Below, one piece after another: positions 10,676 to 22,174 of a stretch of DNA of 64,000 bases (position 1 is its first letter; every line of letters starts with the position of its first letter). The stretch is from Siphonodentalium dalli (lineage: Eukaryota; Mollusca; Scaphopoda; Gadilida; Siphonodentaliidae). The stretch lies in contig CP136067.1 in assembly GCA_032622095.1 (NCBI GenBank), positions 129,291,990 through 129,355,989 on the forward strand, written 5' to 3'. The notes below the pieces were generated by a model. The model saw nothing but the letters and a program-made list of their open reading frames with translations. It searched no databases and was not told the origin of the DNA. The translations under genes were made by a program, and so were the position numbers.

Positions 10676-11024
10676 CACAGGGTTTTCAATAAAAAATCAG
10701 GAAGCTCCCCATCATGAAAGCGTTAACTGGTACCTCTGGTTTACGTTTCCATGATGGCTGCGCTGAACAGTGCCTAGTCACTGTGGATCAGTGCCCACTG
10801 AGCCACTGACCATGCACATGAGAAGATACATTTACTTCAGAAAAGTCCTCCTCGTGCGAAACAAAAGCAAAACAACGTAAGATAACTCTGGATTCATCTG
10901 CCCAATTTTAATCGTATTCAGGACCAAACAACAGGACTGGTACGCATCCTTTATATCGCCAAACTGTTCAAATGTTTAGTATTTCTTATCAAAAAATGGC
11001 ATATTTGGATGTAATTAATTACAG

Positions 11025-11175
11025 GAGAAATAGATGTTATTAAATATTCTTATTTATTCTTCAAATATAAGTTGAACTTGATAAAGTATTAGTTGTTGGT
11101 CGGATATGGTGATGTTAGATTCGATCAGAGACGATATAGCCTAGTTTATATTAACATTTCGAGGGTGTCACACCC
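11025..11175. repeat. Direct repeat, second copy
   Basis: Matches 10200-10365 as described there. Confidence 0.75.
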
Positions 11176-11237
11176 CTTTTTTTATCTGTTTCTTACATTT
11201 TTTAACAATTATAAAAACTAATATAAAATTTGTTAGG

Positions 11238-11304
11238 CCAATGCATTCTCTTATATATGCGAGGCGACCTATGGGCGACTCGCATATATAAGAGAATGCA
11301 TTGG
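11238..11304. repeat. Foldback hairpin copy
   Basis: Perfect 26-base arms around the centre gcgacctatgggcga, flanked by ttgttagg and cacagggtttt. Confidence 0.9.
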
Positions 11305-11706
11305 CACAGGGTTTTAGTTATCATAGATCTTGATATGTTGAAGGTATGAACATTTCTTCAGCAAAAGGGTGAACATTGTCATAAATAAATTATTAGTGTG
11401 AAATAACTATGACTTCTATTCTATAGTTTGGTACGCAGTAATCACCCCTCAATATGATCTGGTATCCAGGATACCGGGGGTATATGGGGTTGCACCCGCC
11501 ATATACATACTTATAACGCGCATATTAGTGCAATGTTCACTAGATTCGATGATATCAATGTTATCTGTTCTGATATTATCACCCACCTGGAAGTTTTAAA
11601 TCTTCAGTAGTCGAAGCCATATTTCCGTTAATTTTGATACTAATCTCTCGGCAACAAGGAATCTAGCGGTAGATCCAGTAAAGAAACGTCGTGAAATTAT
11701 ACTAAA

Positions 11707-12133
11707 TTAACTAGAGTCTCTCATCTGTGTGATGAAAATCTCAACTAGTCTGTCTGTCAGTTCAGAGAACTTGCGTAAAGACGCCATATCTGTATTATGA
11801 GATAACTGGCTCTGCACATTCCTCACAGGAGTCACATCATATTCCTTAATTAACTTCGTAATCCTAGAATCTGATATTACAAAAATACAAAAACTACCAG
11901 AAATTATTACAATAGCTAATTCCGCTATTAAATAAATTGACATGCAGTTTATTATATATTCGATCAGAAACTCCTCCTGGTTGTGGCAGGTAAACTAATG
12001 GTAAATGCGCTCCTCTCGTAGAATGGTCCAACTTATGGAGGTATCGATCGTACACTTGGAAAGTGCTATAGGCTGTAGACTGAAGGAACGTGGTCCACGC
12101 ACAAAACGATTCCAACCTTTGAGGGAAGCGCAT
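11707..12133 (-). other. Two overlapping minus-strand frames of uncertain coding status
   Basis: Frames 12133-11894 (79 codons) and 11943-11707 (78 codons) overlap by 50 bp in different frames. The second starts with a hydrophobic run (IAELAIVIISGSFCIFVI) followed by a polar, mixed-charge segment (SLRKFSELTDRLVEIF) that looks less like translated simple sequence than most frames here. I recognise no family. It may be an exon fragment, a retroelement relic or chance. Confidence 0.2.
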
Positions 12134-12325
12134 GACACAATCAATACGTAGTACGTGAACTTCCTGCTTATCGGCTACTATTGAGAGAATGGAACATTAT
12201 CAGAGTGTTAATGGGATTATAAACAACAAACAAAATTTCAATGTCTGTCCCTTTCCTGAGTTATCGATCTTGTCTTGAAAACAAAATGTCAGCCACCTTA
12301 AAGCTGTCTATACAATTCCAGGTTA
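12125..12325. repeat. Dispersed repeat shared with 21930-22110
   Basis: Landmarks gtgaacttcctgcttatcg, ctattgagagaatg, gagttatcgatc and tgtcttgaaaacaaaatgtc are in the same order and orientation at 21930-22110. Confidence 0.75.
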
Positions 12326-12503
12326 ATTTTAAAAGCATCATTCACTTTTGTTATGTTACCAGGGTCTACATCTACATCTACTTGGTACTCCATCGCCCTC
12401 AATGTGCTGAGGATTATGTGGAGGCGCATGATATTTAAAAACATAAAAGCATGTTTATTTTTGGTTATTTTGATAATTTATTAAAATATACTGGAGCTTA
12501 ATA

Positions 12504-12830
12504 CTATTTAGAAGCTATCTGTTTGTTTACAGGTGGGAACATGTGTTTTGTGAGTTCGGATTTGAAACTGTCCGTGTTGTGGCAGTTTAAGTATATGTCA
12601 CGGGGGAGTTTTTTCCAATTTATGATTGTGCGTGGAAGAAAGAAAGCTTCGAGATAGTTTCTGTCCTTCGAGATAGTTTCTGTCCTTCGAGATAGTTTCT
12701 GTCTTTGGTAGTTCATGCTATGAATCTGCACTCTAGCTACGCCCGTAGAGATCATACTCCACATGTTCAAAACTTGGCCCCGCGGGAACTTTGTTGATGT
12801 TGTGACGGGGAAGTTTATAGCAACCACCAA
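12504..12830 (-). mobile_element. C-terminal fragment of a LINE ORF
   Basis: The 108-codon minus-strand frame contains EAFFLPRTIINWKKLPRDI followed by SFKSELTKHM, which is the characteristic SFFPRTI-WN-LP…FK-L ending of jockey/CR1-type LINE ORF2 proteins. Upstream, residues from VTTSTKFPRGQVLNMW onwards come from DNA (about 12695-12800) that matches the terminal repeat of the elements at 15040 and 4278, so the frame is a chimera of LINE and TIR-element sequence. A 21-bp triplication lies inside it. Confidence 0.75.
12645..12708. repeat. 21-bp tandem triplication
   Basis: The unit ttcgagatagtttctgtcc occurs three times head to tail. 21 is a multiple of three, so the LINE-derived frame stays open through it. 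Confidence 0.9.
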
Positions 12831-12834
12831 GGTT

Positions 12835-13550
12835 GCTTATACCTAAGGCAGGTGAATGACGTCATATAATATTTTCTATATCCATCAGTGATTTTTCAAG
12901 ATCGCGGGTATAGATTCTGGAGAAATTGTCACGTGACTTCCGGTTAGCAACCGTGTTGAGATTGCAAAATACCCGGAATTGGAAATGAAGCATCGCGATA
13001 GAAATGAAAGTAACTACTTCACAATTTACGAAGAATTCACCTGTGATTTAAGTCTATTAATTTCATTTAGACCAATTTCGTTGGTCAGCTTAATGAACAC
13101 GAAAAATGAAGAAGTCATGACGATAACCCAGACAAGATTTTCAATTTGGCATGTCGACGGAGCACTGCATGATGTTACGTAAATAATTCTTAGCGTTATG
13201 TCGCCGTAAAAATGCAAATATGAGGCACATCATGTGTGGTTGCTCCACTACGTGTCACGTACGATTAGTATTAACATTAATTAAACAGTGCTGGTTATAT
13301 ATTATAATTAATATATGTTCCTTAACAATATATTTCGCTGTATAGTCTAAGGTCCCAACTCGTGAGCCATGGATGAATGCAAAATACACTCATTTACTTT
13401 ATGAACGATGTAACACGGTAATTATAATGAAAATGAGTTATTGGCTGGATTTAGTGTACAACCCCCTTTAACAATCAATGTTTTATACGTTACTGCGTTA
13501 TTGTGATATCGGCTCACCGATGTCATGTATCTCGTCGTAAAAGATATACG
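12835..13550. other. No recognised gene; faint match to the 15040 element
   Basis: Between about 13315 and 13540 short pieces (ttccttaacaatatatttcg, gtcccaactcg, gtgatatcggctcac) resemble the middle of the 15040-15552 element in order, suggesting a badly decayed copy. The frames at 12979-13217 show no family. Confidence 0.35.
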
Positions 13551-13557
13551 CTTTTAA

Positions 13558-14066
13558 AAGGATAGGCGGCGGCGTTCGTTGCAGAAATATTTATATTTGT
13601 TCAAATCGCCATCAACAGAAGGAACACCAAAATATATACAGTTCCGCTGATATGCAGCGCGTAAATAGTATATTGTCGTCAAGACGTACGATGGTGTAAT
13701 TAAACAAGAGCCTGTTGGTGTTACAGAAGTTGTGCTTCTGTTTACATAACACAGCGCAATTATATTGGTTAATCACACAACAATTATATAAACGCTCTTT
13801 ATTATTTCCATATCAGGAAAACAGTATCAAATAACGCTCTTTATGTTACCATATCCGGTTCTAAACAAAAGACATGAAACGAACGTTTTTTGCTTTTGTT
13901 TACATAACACAGGGGAGAAATTGACAATAACATACTGTTTATGCCATATTTCTGATTGGCATAAGAACAAGGTCTGTATATATCTTACTATTCATTCTGT
14001 TTATGGTGGTTTTTGACGGAGGTGAATATTGTAACAGCATACCCACCACCGACACCTCCCGTATCT
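13558..14066 (-). mobile_element. 509-bp TTAA MITE, copy 1
   Basis: TTAA at 13554-13557 and at 14067-14070 flanks termini rich in cggcggcg / cccgtatct. The reverse complement aligns along its length with the copies at 29492-29995 and 53620-54124: agatacgg start, ggcggtgggtatgctg, cctccgtcaaaaaccgcc, then two aataaagagcgtt motifs in the middle and an ending rich in cgccg. No coding capacity. Near-equal length and TTAA sites in all three copies support a transposed non-autonomous element of the piggyBac/Kolobok-like TTAA class. Confidence 0.85.
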
Positions 14067-14070
14067 TTAA

Positions 14071-14230
14071 AGGGACGGGCGGCTTTCGTTGTAGGTTATA
14101 ATTTAGAAATAACATTTATCAAATTATGGATGCGATATTATTAACAAAACACGCTTTGTGTCAGAGAAAAAGCAGACCCTGTCGATGGTTGTTTAGTTTC
14201 TCGCAAAAAGCACAGTGAATTGTTTATAAG
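14071..14230. mobile_element. Possible second MITE end abutting copy 1
   Basis: The TTAA at 14067-14070 is immediately followed by agggacgggcggctttcgtt, a terminus much like that of the 509-bp family. I could not find its other end. Confidence 0.35.
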
Positions 14231-14870
14231 CATGCAGAGTCAAGATGTTGCGTCATTTCCTTATTTAGATCCGCGCGCATTAGGGTCAGTTGTAAACCAC
14301 CCTGATTGGTGCGTCTACAACTTACAACTAACAATACTATCATACTAAATTCCTTATTTGGTATGTAACGTAATTACCATGGGTTAGGAGAAACTACTAA
14401 CTGGATTGAAAAATATTCATCTCTTTGCAAGAACAATTATAGTATGCTGTACACTTTCTGTCTGATCATTTCCCAACCATGACGTAACGTGGATTAGCTG
14501 GATTTTGAACTGACAACTGGTAGAATAGGTCGAGTTAAATAAAATTTGGTGTGATTTGAATGCGATTGTTGATGGCGCCAATAATTTGATATTCCCCTTC
14601 CACAACGCACCGGGACATTTTCATTGGACGATCCAATAGTTCCGAGTGTTTGTCTATAAACAAATGGTTCTGTAACGTTTTTGTATGTTTGTTTACATAA
14701 CAAAACATACACACGCTGCAATATTTATTACATCAACAATACGGAAATTGCACCTGGACACATAGCGCCTAAAAGTCACGCTTACTGTATGCAATTGCAT
14801 GCATGTGATGTTGAAATGAAATTCTATGACCATCCTTGGAATCTATCGATTCAGGAGGCGAGACCTTATG
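14230..14870. other. No recognised feature
   Basis: The small frames at 14417-14881 show no family. The stretch is AT-rich with no internal repeats that I could see. Confidence 0.35.
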
Positions 14871-15037
14871 TATGTGTATAGAAGGCATGCAGTGCAACAG
14901 AAAGTGTCTTTCATCCTCTATTTCTTGCAAGTCGCATATAGAAAAAAATAGCTCATGAACTTTGTCATTTCGAAATCTAGCAGTTTCTATTCTCAGTGGA
15001 TGTATTATACGAAGCAAAATTGAGCCAAAATCGACCG

Positions 15038-15554
15038 TAGATCATGCCATGAATCTCCACGCTTAGCCACGCACGTATAGAGATCATATTCACCAGTACA
15101 AAACCTGGGAACTTGTTGAAGTTCTGACAAGGAACCTTATAAAGTCAAAAATAACAGAGAATATATTTCGTAGCTATGATATGTTCGTTAATAATATACT
15201 TCACTGTATAGGTGAAGGTTCCAACTCGAAATTTCACGATTTAAGTGACTTTGTGAGCGATTTTGCTTTGCGTCGCTTACAATTATGGAATTTCTCCTGG
15301 GTAATTAATTCAATGTCTATTGCGATATCGGCTCACAAAAGTAAAAGAAAAAAATGCAATTTTGAGTTGGGACTTTCACTTACATTGAAGTACATTATTA
15401 AGGAACAGATAATAACTAAGAAATATATTCCCCGAGTTATGTTTTCGATTTTATAAGGCTCCCTGTCAAAACATATAAAAGTTCCCAGGTTTTGTACTGG
15501 TGGAATATGATTTCTACGGGTGTTAGCCAGAGTGGAGATTCATAGCATGATCTA
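15038..15554. mobile_element. TIR element with about 200-bp arms, inserted in the LINE
   Basis: Termini tagatcatgccatgaatctc and gattcatagcatgatcta are inverted repeats, and the arms pair inward for about 200 bp each (acctgggaacttgttgaag, gaatatatttcgtag, ccaactcgaaatttc against their reverse complements). The middle holds gcgtcgcttacaattatgg. It has no transposase. It lies between two conserved LINE motifs, so it is younger than the LINE. Relatives: 4278-4675, fragments near 13315-13540, and one arm inside 12695-12800. Confidence 0.85.
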
Positions 15555-16392
15555 GATCGATCGGTGAGATTTTTCACTGTTTATACTAATAGATTTCTGG
15601 GTTTCGTGAATACTCTGTACGTTCGTAGTTTTGGAATATAGTTCAATATGTCTGCCAGTTATCTGCATGAATTTTAGTGGGTTTCAATTCGAGATCGTTA
15701 ACATTACATGTTTGTATATTTTCAAGCGTATATATACCATTCCAGCTTCGGTTAGCATGTCAGAGAAATCCGCGCTCCAACCATTTGATATTTCAATGAG
15801 ATCCCATAAGAAAACTGTTTTGACAAAGGGTTCATCAGACAGTTTAATAAGGTGGTTCCAAAGTCTAGCCACATTGACCAATAGGCGTAATCTACTTGTT
15901 AGATACCAATTTAACCTTCAATTTCTAATTACAGACAGAATCGATCGACACAAAGGATTTTGAGCCATGACAAAACAATTGTAATGTCTGTATCACCAGA
16001 CACCAGACGCATAATCCATAGTTGGACTAACACAGTTTTGGAAGATTTTACAAAACGTGTTGAAGCATATGTCCTTATATATGTGAACATTTGATATGAT
16101 GTCCCCGATGGCTCTACATGTACCTGCTGACTTTGCTAGAATTCAGCTGTCATATCGAAACTATCAAGCTAGTATAAAATAACCCCAAGATATTTGTATT
16201 GATGAGTCATATTTACAGCTTGATTTTCGAAAATGAAACTATAATTAGTTCTTTGAATGTTTTCTTTCTCAAATGGAGAACTTTCTTTTTTTCTTCTAAA
16301 TTAACTGTCGTGTGCCACTTTGTACACCAAGTTTTGAACTATTTTCAACATTGTTTGCATAACAGTTTCTCATTCAGCCACTAAAGCAATTG

Positions 16393-16425
16393 CATCGGCA
16401 GACATCGGCAGACATCGGCAGACAT
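16393..16425. repeat. 10-bp triplication at the LINE catalytic site
   Basis: catcggcaga is repeated three times. On the LINE strand this reads tctgccgatg x3, on top of the codons for the Ala-Asp of the (F/Y)ADD motif, and it shifts the frame. Confidence 0.85.
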
Positions 16426-16546
16426 AAGCGATGGTATCTTGAATTCCTCTAAATTCATTTCAATTTCAAGTGTTTTCTGAAATACGATCGTTTACAAAAA
16501 TATTGAAACGTGTTGTGGAAAGACTGTCGCCATGTTTTACACTTAA

Positions 16547-18134
16547 AGGATTACACCGGTGTAAAATTGTTCTCAGTCAGTACCAATGCCCGCTAATCCA
16601 ACGAGCACGTTGCCGAAAAGTTATTTGTGATAGGCCGCCCGTAACTGAAGTTATGGCGATTAATGCGATTGAATATTACATTATGGATTATGCAGTCTGA
16701 CTCGTTAATCTTCCTCCATGTGACAGCACATGAGGGGATACTAGCGACAAACAGTGTCAAAGTTGAAAGGCTGTTGCAACTGGCTTTTATCTACTGATTG
16801 TTTACACAGAAACGGCTGGACCATCGGAACTGAAAATTTATACATATGGGTAATTTGACCCGGGGATCTTATCATATAGGTCCTGTTGACATCAGATATA
16901 TTAAAGGGGCACTAATAATGAATTCAGTTAAATAATTAATTATATACCCAAAATGGATGCACGTGGATAAATTTACACGTACAGTATATGCGATATATGT
17001 ATAGTATAATGCGATAGATGCCGTTGACCTGATATAACTTAAAGGGGCAAATATTAGTAATAAAGAGCGTTCATTATGTAGAACAATTGTTACTGATGGG
17101 TCACCTGACCAGGGAATGTCCTGGGATGTTTGCAAACTGGCTGAGAATAAAGCCCTACCTACAAATGTACTTACATTTGACTTCCGGTGACTTAAAAGGG
17201 GGTAATAAATTATATTAACAACGAAGAGCGTTTATTATCATTCTAGAAGATGTGTGGGAAATTGGTGGTAAAACCGTTGTATGATAGGAGAGTATTAGTC
17301 AGAGGTTACATGTATGTCACGTCGTGTTTATACAGGTCGTAAGTGGAATCAGGATAGAGGCGATAGACTGTTATTTAAAATCGGCCACCAATTTTCCAAC
17401 ATATCTTTTGGAATGATAATAAAACGCTTCTTATATTATCATATAATCTATTAGTTCCACTTTAAGTCATCCGAGCTCAAAGGTAAGTAAGTGATGTTTT
17501 ATTCTCAGATCAGCCATTATTCATGGATGTAACATGAGAAGATGTGCCTATCCCATGCCATTCTCCTGGTCAGGAGACCCATATGTAACAATTTTCATAC
17601 ATAAGGAACGCTCTTTATTGTTCACATATGCCCCTCTAAGTCGTCTGAAGTCAACGGCATCTATATCATGACACTCTATAGGTCAATTTATCCACGTGTT
17701 TAAATTTTCACCGACCAGATTGCCACAATTTTGTGTATATAATTAATTAGCTACTGTAATTAATTATTAATGCCATTTTAAGACATTTGATGTCAACGGG
17801 GCCTAGCTAACAAGATTCCCCTGGTCAAATTACTCATATGTGCCAATTTTCAGCTCCGATGGTCCAGTCGTTTCTGTATAAACAATTAGTAGATAAAAGC
17901 CAATTGCGACAGCCTTTCAAGTTTGACACTGTGTGTCGCTGGTGGTCCCTCGTGTGACGTCACGTGAAGGAAGATTAACGATTCAGACTGCATAATCCAT
18001 AATGTAATATTCAATCGCACGAATCGGCATAACGTCAGTTACGGGCGGCGTATCACAAAAATCATTTCGGCATCGTGTTCAGTGGATTAGCGGGCATCGA
18101 TATATGAATGAGAAAATTACACCGGTGCTATCCT
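16547..18134. mobile_element. 1.59-kb palindromic (foldback) TTAA element
   Basis: TTAA at 16543-16546 and 18135-18138 flanks termini aggattacaccggtgtaa and (reverse complement of the right end) aggatagcaccggtgtaat. The two arms pair from the ends inwards for about 700 bp each (gcccgctaatcca, cgcccgtaactga, attacattatggattatgc, gcttttatctactra, taataaagagcgtt, aattggtgg), with a loop of roughly 135 bp near 17262-17400. Joining the LINE across the element at a single TTAA restores the motif order described for that LINE. Arms are about 80-90% matched by eye. No transposase gene is present. Confidence 0.9.
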
Positions 18135-18689
18135 TTAAAATGTTCTGATATGTTGCCATGTATTCGAATACGTGACTATGTGTTCTGATACATGTTGTTG
18201 ATAGACTGGTACATGCTGCCAACCAAGTCAGCATTAAGTAGCTTAAATACCAGCATGACCCAACCAAGGGAATCAATGGCTTTTCTACAGTCTATAACAG
18301 TTGTAAAAACAGATTTTTTGCATCTTATGAGGGCTGATAATATTAATGATAACATGATCGACCAGGTCTAAAGCCATGCATTGTGTCCATCGTCTAGAAT
18401 TTCACTCATTTCTAAATATTCAATCAACTACTGTAAAGTTTACTACATCTAGTCATCAGCAATATTCCTCGGCAATTTAATGGGATTCTTGTGTCTTATC
18501 CGATGTATAGGGCATATCATAGATTGCCTCCACACTGAAGGAAATGCATGTATCAAATATAAATTAAATAAATTGTGTCAAACAGGTTTAACACTTACAC
18601 ATTTTAGGCATTCGAAATATCTATCAAATCTATCAATTTATGAAGAGGTACCAAGAACAAAGCAATATAATTACTTATCTTCAATGAAT

Positions 18690-19000
18690 GACTTGATTTT
18701 TATCAAATCTAATGGACAATTGACGACAACAGATTCGTTCCATTTGGAAATAGCAAAATCATACCTTGTAATACCTGTGAATAGTGCGGTAACGGGATAG
18801 GGGACGAGTATCATCTTCTACTGATAAGTAATGAATTTAGAGATATCCGTGAACAGTACATACCAAAATACTATTGGCTATCTCCAACGCAAGAATTTTT
18901 TTATGGCTTGATATCTATAGCTAACATATCGCTCCTGAAAAGGGTGAGTATATGTCTGAAACTATCCTTCAGAAAATTGATATAATAACTTTCAACTATA
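18690..19000 (+). mobile_element. 3' coding end of another LINE, plus strand
   Basis: In one plus-strand frame (about 18733-18955) the translation reads CGNGIGDEYHLLLISNEF, then REQYIPKYYWLSPTQEFFYG. This is the usual ending of LINE ORF2 proteins (C-N-IGDE-H-L--C--F--R--YIP-YY…P). It lies head to head with the 5' side of the minus-strand LINE. Upstream motifs are not seen, as expected for 5' truncation. Confidence 0.65.
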
Positions 19001-19220
19001 CTGGTGATCTGGCATTGACAGCATTTACATCTATATGTAATTTATTTCAGTTATTATATATGTATCACTATTTGTGTGAGTCTATCGACAGAGATATTCA
19101 TGATTTTTATAATGAATATATTACTTACATAATATATATGTAATATGATGCTAAAATGCTTATTGAAATACCTCATGTACATAGTGAATAATTTTATATG
19201 TTTGTGTATGTTCCACCTTA

Positions 19221-20396
19221 AGGGCGCGTACACATGGCGGGCAAGAAAATATCAGGTATGCCCCATGTGACTTACTTGACCAATCAAATAAATAATACCG
19301 GAAAATATCCGACGAAGGCAGCGCGCTGATTTTTTATCGCCAGTTAGTGATATGTGTTCACATTGATTGGTGGCCATCGGTATCCGTTTACTAATCTCTT
19401 TTAGGGACACGCTGGTAACCGTTCACGCACTCGAGTTATGATCCATCAATATTATCGCCTGTTTCAACAATTGACTTCGTAATTCCATTTTGGATTGTTT
19501 TACATAATCGCTGAGCTATTATATGGATATGTGTGGGGACATATATCTTTTTGAGGGTTTCCGCTGACGGAGGATTTCCAACTGCACCCCCTCTTGAATC
19601 GGACCAAAGACCCAATATCACATAATTGAATTTGCACACCTCTCATCGTCTTTGAATTTCCCATATGGTACCTCACATACCTTGAATTTTGACTGGACAC
19701 CGGGGAGTGAGGGGCCTAGGAGAAATTCCTAACCAATAATTTGACCAAAGTAAGAAAAATGTAAATGTTGGTCTAAAACCACTAATTCCACATACATTAA
19801 TGGTTGAAAAATCAGACTACAAGAACAATTTCAAACCATTGTTGGTGTGAAATTTCCAACTAATATTGTTTCCAAGTTGTCCCCATGTCCCCGCATGCAC
19901 CCATGTAAGTTCGATAACGTAATGTACACCATAACCCCATGCACCAAGCAACAATATCCTGAAAACTTCATATGGGGTCTCAATGGGGGTGGGGTCATCC
20001 GATTTGCCACAAAACCATAATAACATGTGTCACCCACATATACATGCACTATGAAATTATAACATTTCCAAATTTCCAAATAACGTGACCACTTTCTCAT
20101 TATGCAGAAGGTCTTTATGCATGAGATCAGCAACGTTGCTACAGGTTGTTGGGTGTCTAATCCCACCGACTTCGGTATGTCAACAGTTGGAAATTTCACA
20201 AAGCTATGAATTGCCAAAATGGACTATAGGTTATTTACCGGACGCAATTCACTTGAACAAGCATGACTATTACTGTTCTGATTGAGCTCAATCAACGCCA
20301 TCTAAACCGCCGCGTTCTCATGGGCATAGTCAGTGTGCAATTTTACCTGATATTTTCTTGCAGATATTTTCTTGCAGCTTCATGTGTACGCGCCCT
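19221..20396. mobile_element. TIR element, 1.18 kb
   Basis: Left terminus agggcgcgtacacatggcgg, then caagaaaatatcaggta. The right end is the reverse complement (tacctgatattttcttgca, catgtgtacgcgccct), with the tattttcttgcag piece duplicated. Part of the middle (about 19540-19770) matches the block near 43560-43700 (gttggtctaaaaccac against ttttagaccaacat, and others), so it is itself composite. The 128-codon minus-strand frame 20217-19831 lies inside and matches no family I know. Confidence 0.7.
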
Positions 20397-20399
20397 AAT

Positions 20400-20830
20400 G
20401 GTGGCTTTACGCATAAAATAATTCAATGGCTGATCACATCCGCTTCGCAGTTTGTAATGGAAAAATACAACACATTTATTCTTCAATTTCCATCGCTGTC
20501 ACTGTCAACTGTTCTCCCGATTCGCAGGTATTTCACGATAGGACTATAGATTCAATGTCTTAAAATGAGTCTTAAAATTTTGTGAGCGAGCAGCTGTGAA
20601 AGTGCATATTCACCGATGAGAGGACTATTTATAAATAAATTACCGGGCTGTTGAAATTGCGTTCTCTGTATGTCTAAAGGTCGCGTGCGATTATTTGGGC
20701 AATAAATAAATAAAATATTACCAGCATCAACAACAACAACAACAACATTTCTAAGTAACTCGCTATGAACTTCGAAGGCACGTTTAATTGCATGTTATGT
20801 AAACAAATCACATATTTCAATTAAAAATAT
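20400..20830. other. No recognised gene
   Basis: The only noted piece is a caacaacaacaacaacattt tract near 20730, resembling part of the 455-bp TTAA MITE. Confidence 0.4.
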
Positions 20831-20834
20831 TTAC

Positions 20835-21010
20835 ATAGTCTGTGCGTTACACTAACTCCTGTTCCGCGACTGATCAACTGTCAATTGGGATATGCGTTTC
20901 ATATCCCAATAAATCACAACATAACACGAATGTCGCACCTTGTTGCCATAGATGACTGACGGTGGTAAATAGAATAACTGGGCGTGTTTTCCTAACTGCG
21001 CGACTATAGA
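20835..21010. repeat. Dispersed repeat, copy 3
   Basis: Diverged copy of the 3240-3480 repeat (cgttacactaactcctgttc, tttcatatcccaataa, aactgggcgtg). Confidence 0.65.
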
Positions 21011-21287
21011 CAACTAGATCGGTAGTCTACAGGAAAACTATTGGGCTAACTTGAATTTGTTTAATCTCAATAAACCGTTCATATAATAGATATATGTATA
21101 TGATATTAATATTTACAGTGTGGCATGGTGTATATCCAATCTGCAGACATATTTTAGAAAAAAAAGCTTAGCTGAGTTTATATAATTTAATAAAGAAAAA
21201 GCTACATAACTATTAGAAATGTATGTAGTTTGAGTGTTTTATTGAGAGGTGTTAGAGTACACTTAGTTTGACCCACTTCTCGGTTCA

Positions 21288-21829
21288 CACAATGGCTGCG
21301 GACACACGTATCGCAGCAGCGATGGCATAGTAGGAGTGACAATTTATTATGTTGGAGTTTTGCTAAATTGTATTCACTACGATATATATAACTGCACGAT
21401 ACATCGTCCAGAATTGTGTTTGACCGTGGCCTGGTGGCAATTCCTCATTGACTCACATATCATGCATGTGGTACGTTTTTTTAATATCTAATTGTATTAA
21501 TTTCATTAATAAGAACAATCATGTCTGTTGACAGAAATGGGTTATTCAATAAGTTATCAAGTGGACTTGTGTGTTAGCATGCAAAATATAACATTGCGTG
21601 TTGAGTGAAGATCAACAGCGACAAGACATTCATAGGTAGATACATCCTTGAGATATCGACCGTCGCTGGTAGAGCTTGGTAGACTCATTGTGCGAATGTG
21701 CAAAGGGCGACATGGCTTGATACGGCATATTAATTATGACGACCAATTGTCACCAAACTCCAACATAATAAATTGTCACACCTACTATGACATCGCTACT
21801 GTGGTACGTGTGTCCGCAGCCAATGTGAC
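21288..21829. mobile_element. TIR element, 0.54 kb
   Basis: The left arm (cacaatggctgcggacacac … gtgacaatttattatgttgg) and right arm (tccaacataataaattgtca … gtgtgtccgcagccaatgtg) are inverted repeats of about 80 bp. The interior is AT-rich with no ORF of note. Confidence 0.75.
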
Positions 21830-21929
21830 TAACGGTCACATCATTATACCCATCAATAAAACACACTTGAACTTCATTATTTTTTAAAACATACAATACA
21901 TATCACAAAACGATTCGACCGGGAAGTGT

Positions 21930-22110
21930 GCGACGTCATCGATCTATTGTTCGTGGAACTTCCTGCTCGTCGTCTGCTATTGAGAGAATGTTTTAATGAG
22001 ATTCAAAACAATAGACACCATTTGTTCAAAATGATGTCCCATCCCAGAGTTATCGATCGTGTCTTGAGAACATAATGTCAGGTATTTAAAGCTGCCTATA
22101 CTATTCAAGG
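21930..22110. repeat. Dispersed repeat shared with 12125-12325
   Basis: Same landmarks in the same orientation as the 12 kb copy. It ends where the composite TIR element begins. Confidence 0.75.
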
Positions 22111-22174
22111 TTTTTGAAATCGACCATAATCAAGATGGCTAAAATTTTGCAAACACCAAAGTAGCCATTGTTGA

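Larger units (their letters stand above)
14880..18620 (-). mobile_element. Decayed LINE on the minus strand, split by two insertions
   Basis: Reading from high to low coordinates, LINE ORF2 motifs appear in order with frameshifts: FPSVWRQSMICPIH near 18540, LIEYLEMSEILDDG near 18410, FRPGRS near 18365, DCRKAIDSLGW near 18275, LLNADLVGSMYQSINN near 18225, then the 16547-18134 insertion, VKHGDSLSTTRFNIFVND near 16530 (normally GVRQGDNLSPTLF), the catalytic motif at 16393-16425, HQYKYLGVI near 16200, NVARLWNHLIKLSDE near 15870, the 15040-15552 insertion, and IHPLRIETARFRND…EIEDERHFLLHC at 15000-14895. The catalytic (F/Y)ADD site is ruined by a 10-bp triplication (catcggcaga x3). It is clearly a pseudogene; the clade is not resolved. 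Confidence 0.85.

Noticed and set aside
18480-18800. 106-codon plus-strand ORF
   Set aside because: Its first part is antisense to the 5' side of the minus-strand LINE reverse transcriptase and its last part is out of frame with the plus-strand LINE ending.
19831-20217. 128-codon minus-strand ORF
   Set aside because: It lies inside a TIR element with text shared with other dispersed blocks and has no domain I recognise.
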